DNA from: Eurosta solidaginis
Lineage: Eukaryota > Arthropoda > Insecta > Diptera > Tephritidae
NCBI RefSeq assembly: GCF_040869045.1
Contig: NC_090320.1
Span: 243,846,978 to 243,910,977 of the forward strand
Direction of reading: 5' to 3'
DNA: 64,000 nt
A program made the position numbers and the translations under genes. This document shows, one piece after another, positions 56,426 through 64,000 of the stretch. The notes beneath the pieces are model-generated. The model ran no database searches. It worked only from the letters and a program-made list of their open reading frames with translations, and had not been told where the DNA came from. Every line of letters starts with the position of its first letter. Position 1 is the first letter of the stretch.

Positions 56426-57002
56426 AAGGGCGCATCCCTTGAAGCTTGCTCCGTAGACGTCCCAATTAGACTGGGCGAGATTAAGCGAAGGCGAGAAGTA
56501 CACATGATAGACCCAGCGGGAAAAGCGTGGGTTCAAGCGCGGGGCTGTAAAGTGTCGAAGATTATGTGTAGGTCTTACAACCTTAGACTAACAAAGTTGC
56601 TTCTATCATTAAAAACAGAGGACTGTAGGCTCATGACGGGTATTCTGACTGGATACTGCCTTCTGGCGTCACATGCCTTTAAATTAAGCTTGGTCAATGA
56701 TAGCAGATGTAGGAAGTGCGGGTTGGAGGAGGAAACGATCGAGCACATTCTTTGCTCGTGCCCTGTACTTGTCAGGCTAAGACTCCAGCTGTTAGGACTG
56801 ATACAGCTGTCAGATCTAGAAACAGCAAGTGGCTTAAATCCTAGGAAGCTTCTAGTATTTGCCAAGAACACGGAGTTATTTTATAACATAGGTTCTGGTG
56901 ATAGGGTTTTTCAGTTTGGTCGTTAAAACAAACTTCTGGTAACACCACGGACTCATTCAGTCTATGTGAGATCTTCATGGACCGGCCAGTTCAACCTAAC
57001 CT
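56425..57002 (+). pseudogene. LOA-like LINE 3' end, copy 3
   Basis: The frame 56504-56926 carries AGKAWVQARGCKVSK, LMTGILTGYCLL and CRKCGLEEETIEHILCSCP (zinc motif intact). The 5' junction with the transposase-like fragment is the same as in copy 2. It ends GGCCAGTTCAACCTAACC at about 56983-57003. Confidence 0.82.
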
Positions 57003-57642
57003 AACTGGGACACGAAGCTTCAGTAAGCATGGAGAAAACGAAAACTTAGAGATAAGTGGCTAAGGGCCTTTTTCACCATCTTCAGTTAGTCACTTATATA
57101 TAAGCTATCGTTTTCACCATGCAACTGAAGCTTCGCGTCTCAGTTTAGTCCATGAGAACTGTAAACAAAGCTCAGCCAGTTTTCGTGCAGTTTGGCTAGT
57201 TTTCGTGCATTCACAAAAGATTTTTGCTATTTGTTCTACAAAATATTCACAATTATCGATTTAACCATGGTTTGATCACCCTGCGTTGGTGGAAACGAAA
57301 ATGTCAAATGGAACTATCTGATAGATTGCTATCCTCTAGGTAAAATCTAACTTAACTGGAAGTAGTGAAAATGGCCCGAACTGAAGATGGTGAAAACTGC
57401 ATTTACAGATCAAAATTTCTTTAAATGTTATTAAGAATATGCAGGTAAACCAAAGTACGGACAGAATATCGTCAATTTGTGCAACTAAAAACGTATCAAA
57501 TAAATTTCAGACGCTGGGTTTAAATCGGCACTGCAGAGTAACCGTTACATTTAATATTTTTAACCGAAAAATACCAGATTAAAGTATGTATGTAGAATAA
57601 AAAAATTAGAGCGATCGCGTTAATTAATCCAAGAAGGATGCT
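57003..57642. repeat. Tandem unit 2 (uninterrupted)
   Basis: Foldback part 57003-57150 plus the 490-bp remainder, matching unit 1 at 55013-56256 without the hAT-like insertion. Includes GGAAGTAGTGAAAATGGCCC and TGAAGATGGTGAAAAC. Confidence 0.85.
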
Positions 57643-58384
57643 TTGTTTTATGAAGAAATAAGATACGAACAATCAAAAATAACAAACAAAAAAGTAGTGG
57701 CGATGGTTGATATTTTGTACAAGGTTGAAAATGACGATCATCACTCATAGATAGACTTTATAAAAAATTATTAATCAATGTGAACTTAGGTACATAGAAA
57801 AGTAGAATTTTCCAGTTGTAAAGTTAAGTTAGAAATAAGCGAATGATAGCAATCCTTCAGATAACTTCATTTGATATTTTCCTTTTCTCCAACACAGGGT
57901 GATAAACTCCATTTTATTCGATAAGTGTGCATATTTTCAAGAACAAATGGGGATATTATTTTGAATACACGAAAATCAACCGAACAGTTGAATATTGTTC
58001 ACACTTTAGCCTGACACTTAACTGAGAGTAGAGGAGAAAACGAGAAAATCGATAGCTTCTAAATAAGAGATTAAGACCACATTTACATATGTCCTTATCT
58101 ACAACAAGTCGTCAATAGATAATCTACGCGTTTACATATGCTCCATCCCTACGTAATTGATTATTTTCTCTCAAATTTTCACGTGTCTCTTATATTTTGT
58201 GCTTCCAATTACAATCTAGAGGTGGAAGTTTTTCTATGAAAAAAAATCCGTATCTGCAAAATTGTATATAATAACCGATTTTCGAAGGGACAAATTTATA
58301 TGAGAATAACAGTTATTAACGATTAGGAGTTAAGCACGAAAATGAAGATAATATCGTTGTATGTAAACTAGCTCTAAGGCCCGT
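57643..58384. other. No gene; diverged repeat piece
   Basis: 57840-57990 is a decayed, reversed relative of the repeat at 55855-56000 (GATAGCAATCC, TTCATTTGATATTTTCC, AACACAGGGTGATAAAC). Otherwise unassigned. Confidence 0.45.
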
Positions 58385-58740
58385 TTTCACCATCTCCAGT
58401 TAAGCTAGATTTTTTCTGGAGGATAGCAATGTATCAGACAGCTTCATTTGACATTTTCGTTTTCACCAACGCAGGGTTACCAACCTCCGCTTAAATCGAT
58501 AATTTTGAATATCTTGTAGAACAAATCGGAAAAATCGATTGTGAATACAAGAAAACTAGTCGAACAGCTGACTTGTTGACACTTTTCCCTGCAAATGATG
58601 GATCGGATTAATGACATATATAAACTAACGACAAATCGACTACTTAGTTCCACCTGCAGAATGGCAAGTTTTCTTTTTAACTTAGAGTTAGAAATGTATG
58701 AGTTCAACCCCTCATGTCAGGTTAACTCTGAGTTAAAAAC
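58385..58740. repeat. Reversed copy of the GATGGTGAAAACGGCC repeat
   Basis: Starts GCCCGTTTTCACCATCTCCA and continues GGAGGATAGCAATGTATCAG, TTCATTTGACATTTTCG and TTAAATCGATAATTTTG, the reverse complement of 55855-56000. Non-coding. Confidence 0.7.
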
Positions 58741-58777
58741 ATAACTTTCCCTTCTGCAAGTGAACCTTAGCGGTATA

Positions 58778-58982
58778 TCACCCTATTTCGGCTGTTGTTT
58801 CGAAAACGTCCTATCTCAGAAAACGTCCGATTTCGGAATTTTTTGAATTTGAGCTCAGATAAGGCGTTTTCGTAACAGTTTCGGCGATATGGCGTTTTTG
58901 AAAAATATTCTAAAATAGGAGGACGTTGTTCGAAAGTTTTCCGAGATAGGGCATTTTAGAAACGACAGTCGAGCTAGGGTGA
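58778..58982. mobile_element. TA-flanked MITE (TCACCCTA ends), 205 bp
   Basis: Left end TCACCCTATTTCGGCTGTTG, right end reversed TCACCCTAGCTCGACTGTCG. TA at 58776-58777 and 58983-58984. Internal phrases around GATA-GGCGTTTT repeat loosely. No coding capacity. Confidence 0.75.
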
Positions 58983-59204
58983 TATTTCACTCAGTAGTCG
59001 AAATAGTAGTCGTTAGAACCATAATTTATTATTATTTTTAGAAATAGTTTGAAAATTGCATATTTATCGTTTGAGTGAAAAGGGTTTTCAGTCACTGATC
59101 GTAAAACTTAATAAGGGCCCTGAGTTAGGCAGGGTATCGATGCTCGAGTATTACAAGATTGTATATCGTATACCGGATATTTTTATGCTCAAATAATCAA
59201 TAAA

Positions 59205-60640
59205 GCTTAGAAGATGGTGTGGTACCTGAAATGTGGAAAACGTCAACAATAATACCTGTGGAAAAAGTTAAAAAGACAATGCAACCTGAAGAACTTATAC
59301 CCATAAATACCCTGCCAAGTGATGCTAAAATTCTCGAAGTCGTTGTTAAGAATCAGTTGGTGAATCATCTTGAAATAAATAATATACTAGTCTACCAACA
59401 GTCAGGATTTAGGAAAAAACATTCCTATGAGACAGCGCTGAACTTGGTGACATCTGATTGGAAAGAAGAGCTAAACAACAAAAAAGTAGTGGTTTCAGTT
59501 TTCCTTGACCTCAAAAGAGCTTTTGAAACGGTGGATAGAGAGATATTAATAAAAAAAAATGCAGCGGATAGGCATAACTGATATTGAACTTAAATGGTTC
59601 CGTAACAATTTGAAGCAGAGTAAGCAGAAAACAGTTATAAATGCTGTGACGTCGGATGAATTAGAGGTACCCATAGGGTTACCTCAAGGTTCAGTATTGG
59701 CACCTATATTATTTCTTATATACATAAATGACATAGTCAACGCTATCGAAGGTTGTGAAATTAGACTTTTTGCGGATGATGCATTAATTATGATAAGTGA
59801 AAATAATATTAATAATGCACTGGCCAAAATGCAACATGAACTAAATAACTTGTATAAATGGTTGTGTGGTAACAGACTGAAACTAAATACTAATAAAACT
59901 AAATAAAATAATAAAAATAAATGTAAGGCGCGATAACCACCGAAGAGATCTAAGGCCGAGCTTCTCTTCCAATTTGTGTCGTGCTCCTCTTGATTTTCCC
60001 TACAAATTGGCCGGACGCGACCTACATGTTTTAAGCCGACTCCGAACGGCATCTGCAAGGCAGATGAGTTTTCACTGAGAGCTTTTCATGGCATAAATAC
60101 ACCCGGAGCGCTTGCCAAACACTGCCGAGGGGCGACCCCGCTTAGAAAATTTTTCTTCTAATTTAAAAACCTTATTTCTAAAATTTTGATGTTGCTTTGC
60201 CCGGGATGCGAACCCAGGGCACACGGTGTGGTAGGCGGAGCACGCTACCATCACACCACGGTGGCCGCCTAAAACTAAATACATTTATGATAATAACAAG
60301 GAGGAATATCAATGAGGATGATATAGCCGAGCTAAAAATAAATGATGAAATCATACAAAGAGTTAACAGTATAAAATACTTAGGAATAATAATTGATAAT
60401 AAACTCGAATTTGAAGATCATATAAATTATACAATTAAAAAAGTTGCCAATAAAATAGGAGTTATGCAGAGATCAACTAAATTCATTCAAAAAAAGTGCA
60501 AAATAATTTAAATAAATCAATTATAGAACCGCACTTCGTGTACTGCCCGTCAATTCTATTCATAATATCGGATAAAGAAGTAGACAAGTTCCAAAAGCTT
60601 CAAAATAGATGCATGAGATTTATTCTTCAAATATGGATTA
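59205..60640 (+). pseudogene. CR1/L2-like LINE reverse transcriptase, interrupted
   Basis: Begins in the RT fingers with VVPEMWKTSTIIPVEKV, then IPINTLPSDAKILE, YQQSGFRKKHSYETALNLV and VFLDLKRAFETVDREIL (motif A). After a shift near 59558 come IELKWFRNNLKQSKQKTVIN, IGLPQGSVLAPILFLIYIND and RLFADDALIMIS (catalytic FADD), then LYKWLCGNRLKLNTNKTK. The SINE (59906-60270) interrupts the frame, which resumes with MIITRRN, INSIKYLGIIIDNKLEFEDH-type sequence and KVDKFQKLQNRCMRFILQ at about 60630. The 5' half is missing. Clade placement (Crack/Daphne side of CR1/L2) is by resemblance. Confidence 0.78.
59906..60270 (-). mobile_element. tRNA-derived SINE, complete, 365 bp
   Basis: Minus-strand sense. 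The 5' head has a box-A-like GTGGTGTGATGGTAGCG (plus-strand 60243-60259) and a B box GGGTTCGCATCCC (plus-strand 60203-60215), spaced as in a tRNA promoter. The body includes GAAGAGAAGCTCGGCCTTAG, and the tail is ATT-rich. A perfect 11-bp TSD AAAACTAAATA flanks it (59895-59905, 60271-60281). Fragments are at 8781 and 27632. It would be transcribed by RNA polymerase III and mobilised by a LINE. Confidence 0.92.
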
Positions 60641-63026
60641 ACCGATCAAACTTGGTAGGTGAGTTGAACTTATGACGCAGAATAGAAAACTAGTAAAACT
60701 TTGGACAATGGGCGTGGCACCGCCCACTTTTAAAAGAAGGTAATTTAGAAGTTTTGCAAGCTGTAATTTGGCAGTCGTTGAAGATATCATGATGAAATTT
60801 GGCAGGAATGTTACTCTTATTACTACATGTCTGCTTAACAAAAATGAGCAAAATTGGAGAACGACCACGCCCACTTTTTAAAAAAAAATTTTTTTTTAAT
60901 TCAAATTTTAAAAGAAAAGTTAATATCTGTACAGTATATAAGTAAATTATGTCAACATTCAACTCCAGTAATGATATGTTGCAACAAAATACAAAAATAA
61001 AAGAAAATTTCAAAATGGGCGTGGCTCCGCCCTTTTTCATTTAATTTGTCTAGGATACTTTTAATGCCATAAGTCGAACAAAAATTTACCAATCCTTGTG
61101 AAATTTGGTAGTGGCTTAGATTCTAGGACGATAACTGTTTTCTGTGAAAAAGGGCGAAATCGGTTTAAGCCACGCCCAGTTTTTATACACAGTCGACCGT
61201 CTGTCCTTCCGTTCGGCCGTTAACACGATAACTTGAGCAATAATCGATATATCTTTACTAAACTCAGTTCACGTACTTATCTGAACTCACTTTGAATTGG
61301 TGTAAAAAATGGACGAAATCCGACTATGACCACGCCCACTTTTTCGATATCGAAAATTACGAAAAATCAAAAAATGCCATAATTATATACCCAATACGAA
61401 AAAAGGGATGAAACATGGTAATTGTATTGGTCTATTGACGCAAAATATAGCTTTAGAAAAAAACTTGGTAAAATGGGTGTGACACCTACCATATTAAGTA
61501 GAAGAAACTGAAAAAGTTTTGCAGGGCGAAATCAAAAACCCTTGGAATCTTGGAAGGAATATTGTTCGTGGTATTACATATATAAATAAATTATCGGTAC
61601 CCAACAGATGATGTTCTGGATCACCCTGGTCCACATTTTGGTCGATATCTCGAAAACGCCTTCACATATACAACTAAGGGCCACTCCCTTTTAAAACCCT
61701 CATTAATACCTTTAATTTGATACCCATATCGTACAAACACATTCTAGAGTCACCCGTGGTCCACGTTTATGGCGATATCTCGTAAAGGCGTCCACATATA
61801 GAACTAAGGCCCACTTTTTTCAAATACTCATTAACACCGTTCATTTGATACCCATATCGTACAAAAAAATTCTAGAGTCACCCCTGGCCCACCTTTATGG
61901 CGATATCTCGAAAAGGCATCCACCTATAGAACTAAGGCCCACTCCCTTTTAAAATACTCATTAACACCTTTCATTTGATACCCATATCGTACAAATAAAT
62001 TCTAGAGTCACCACTGGTCCACCTTTATGGCGATATCTTGAAAAGGCGTCCACCTATAGAACTAAGGCCCACGCCCTTTTAAAATACTCATTAACACCTT
62101 TCATTTGATACCCATATTGTACAAACAAGTTCTAGAGTCACCCCTGGTCCACCTTTATGGCGATATCTTGAAAAGGCGTCCACCTATAGAACTAAGGCCC
62201 ACGCCCTTTTAAAATACTCATTAACACCTTTCATTTGATACCCATATTGTACAAACGCATTCTAGAGTCACCCCTGGTCCACGTTTATGGCGATATCCCG
62301 AAAAGGCGTCCACCCATAGAACTAAGGCCCACTCCCTTTTAAAACACTTATTAACACCTCTCGTTTGATACCCATATTGTACAAACGCATTCTAGAGTCA
62401 AACCTGGTCCACTTTTACAACGATATACCGAAAAGGCGTCCACCTATAGAACTAAGGCCCACTCGCTTTTAAAATACTCATTAACACCTTTCATTTGATA
62501 CCCATATAGTACAAACAAATTCTAGAGTCACCCTGGTCCACCTTTATGGCGATATCTCGAAAAGGCGTCCACATATAGAACTAAGGCCAAAGCCCTCTTA
62601 AAATACTCATTAACACCTTTCATTTGATACTCATATCGTACAAACAAATTCTAGAGTCACCCCTGGTCCATCTTTATGGCGATATCTCGAAAAGGCGTCC
62701 ATCTATAGAACTTAGGCCCACGCCGTTTTAAAATACTCATTAATACCTTTCATTTGATACCCATATCGTACAAACAAATTCTAGAGTCTGGCCTGGTCCA
62801 CCTTTATGGCGATATCCCTAAATGGCGTCCATCTATAGAACTATGGCCCACTTCCTCTTAAAATACTCTTTAATACCTTCCATTTGAAACACATGTCATA
62901 CAAACACATTCCAGGGTTACCCTAGGTTCTTTTTACAACATGGTGATTTTTCCTTACTTTGTCTCCACAGCTCTTAACTGAGTATGTAATGTTCGGTTAC
63001 ACCCGAACTTAGCCTTCCTTACTTGT
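60630..63026 (+). mobile_element. Large non-coding dispersed repeat, copy B (5'-incomplete)
   Basis: Enters at a point equal to about 46200 of copy A (ACTTGGTAGGTGAGTTGAAC) and ends GGTTACACCCGAACTTAG, CTTCCTTACTTG. It lies between two pieces of the CR1/L2-like LINE. It has the empty site for the palindromic MITE at 61564-61571 and the expanded 130-bp array. Confidence 0.75.
61600..62910. repeat. Tandem array, about ten 130-bp units
   Basis: The marker CCCATATCGTACAAAC recurs at about 61731, 61859, 61989, 62119, 62249, 62379, 62509, 62638, 62768 and 62898, a spacing of 128-130 bases. Each unit also has TCTAGAGTCACCCCTGGTCC, TTTATGGCGATATC, AAGGCGTCCACCTATAGAAC and TTAACACCTTTCATTTGATA. Copy A has only about two units. 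Confidence 0.92.
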
Positions 63027-63170
63027 TTAGAACTGAAATTGATCAAAAGAACATTTTCTACAAGGGTCTGAAAAGTTACAATGATCTGCCTATGGATATA
63101 AAAAGTTGCAACCAAATAACAGTATTTAAAACAAAATTGTATGAATATTTAAAACCTTAGCTATAAGATA
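63027..63170 (+). pseudogene. CR1/L2-like LINE C-terminus
   Basis: Resumes the LINE after repeat copy B with RTEIDQKNIFYKGLKSYNDL, PMDIKSCNQITVFKTKLYEY and LKP followed by a stop. The tail is ATAATAATAATAATAA at about 63225-63242. About 60-100 residues between the two pieces are missing. Confidence 0.7.
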
Positions 63171-63461
63171 AAAAACTGTAATATATTCTAATTTACGAAT
63201 TAGGCTTCTGGCCGTAATAAATAAATAATAATAATAATAATAAAAAGTATCGATAATTACATTGACAAGTAATTATTTTCCAAAAAACTAAGAACTTCGC
63301 CCAAAAATGACACAACCTAAGGCACATGTCGACATACTACATGCAAAGTGCTTTGTTAGGCAAATAAAATAATTAAAATGTACTATATTAAGAGGCGTGT
63401 TACAATTGAATTGACGAAAATTGTATGGAATTCAACGCAAATTGATGTTGTCATTACAATT
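63171..63461. other. LINE tail and unassigned spacer
   Basis: Contains the (AATA)n/(ATA)n LINE tail to about 63245; the rest is unassigned. Confidence 0.45.
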
Positions 63462-64000
63462 TTTTTTATACTCAGTTGAGCAGAGCTCACAGAGTATATT
63501 AACTTTGATTGGATAACGGTTGGTTGGACAGGTATAAAGGAATCGAGATAGATATAGACTTCCATATATCAAAATCATCAGTATCGAAAAAAAATTTTAT
63601 TGAGCCATGTCCGTCCGTCCGTCCGTCCGTCCGTCTGTCCGTTAACACGATAACTTGAGTAAATTTTGAGGTATCTTGATGAAATTTGGTATGTAGATTT
63701 CTGGGCACTCATCTCAGATCGCTATTTAAAATGAACGATATCGGACTATAACCACGCCCACTTTTTCGATATCGAAAATTTCGAAAAACCGAAAAAATGC
63801 GATAATACATTGCCAAAGGCGGTTAAAGCGATGAAACTTGGTAGATGGGTTGACGTTATGACGCAGAATAGAAAATTAGTAAGATTTTGGACAATGGGCG
63901 TGGCACCGCCCACTTTTACAAGAACGTAATTTAAAAGTTTTGCAAGCTGTAATTTGGCAGCCGTTGAAGATATCATGATGAAATTTGGCAGGAACGTTAC
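63462..64000 (+). mobile_element. Large non-coding dispersed repeat, copy C (runs off the window)
   Basis: Starts TTTTATACTCAGTTGAGCAG as copy A does, followed by a GTCC microsatellite (63609-63640), AACACGATAACTTGAGTAAA and CCACGCCCACTTTTTCGATA. It continues past the end of the window. Only one nested structure is visible, the tetranucleotide run. Confidence 0.8.

Noticed and set aside
1..64000. CRISPR arrays, operons, bacterial or viral genes
   Set aside because: No direct-repeat/spacer arrays or prokaryote-style gene packing; all coding content is eukaryotic transposon sequence.

Overview
This window looks like intergenic or heterochromatin-like DNA from a higher fly (Diptera, Brachycera). 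The mix of transposon families resembles what I would expect of a tephritid fruit fly, but that is inference. The DNA is AT-rich. I found no host protein gene, no rRNA and no tRNA gene that I would defend. Every coding segment I recognise belongs to a mobile element, and nearly all are broken by stops or frameshifts.

Layout. 1-2.1 kb: no gene seen. 2.1-9.2 kb: long imperfect inverted-repeat arms enclose a TIR element (3119-7900). That element carries a small hAT-like MITE (3201-3385) and a LOA-like LINE (about 4174-7870) with endonuclease, reverse transcriptase (RT) and RNase H domains. 9.3-12 kb: decayed LINE pieces. 14 kb: two copies of a SINE-like repeat with clear target-site duplications (TSDs). 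15.8-16.2 kb: a foldback with 162-bp arms. 17.8-20.2 kb: a Penelope-like element (RT plus GIY-YIG) whose 3' region is split by an 881-bp hAT-like MITE and carries a hammerhead-ribozyme-like motif. 20.7-21.7 kb: a 21-bp satellite with a higher-order period of about 142 bp. 22.5-24.4 kb: a scrambled LOA-like LINE. 26.5-27.2 and 32.7-33.3 kb: two different hAT transposase remnants. 33.5-36.9 kb: a nearly intact RTE-like LINE with a 941-codon ORF.

37.6-39.8 kb: a SINE-like repeat split by a second truncated LINE. 40.2-45.3 kb: R1-like and LOA-like LINE fragments and a transposase-like gene of uncertain class. 45.9-48.2 kb: a large non-coding dispersed repeat containing a perfect 67-bp-arm palindromic MITE. 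49.6-52.5 kb: a TA-flanked element containing a whole pogo/Tigger transposon and a hAT-like MITE. 53.1-53.6 kb: a solo LTR. 55.0-57.6 kb: a tandemly duplicated unit with a hAT-like insertion in only one copy. 59.2-63.2 kb: a CR1/L2-like LINE interrupted by a tRNA-derived SINE and by another copy of the large repeat, which holds about ten 130-bp tandem units. 63.5-64.0 kb: the start of a third copy.

The elements do not cooperate as a pathway. Their nesting gives a relative insertion history, and many insertions can be dated against each other from TSDs and empty paralogous sites inside this same window. The most interesting items are the ribozyme-like motif in the Penelope-like element, the perfect palindromic MITE with an empty site 14 kb away, the long foldback at 16 kb, and the transposase-like family with a WGCDGS-type motif that shares an identical LINE junction at two loci.
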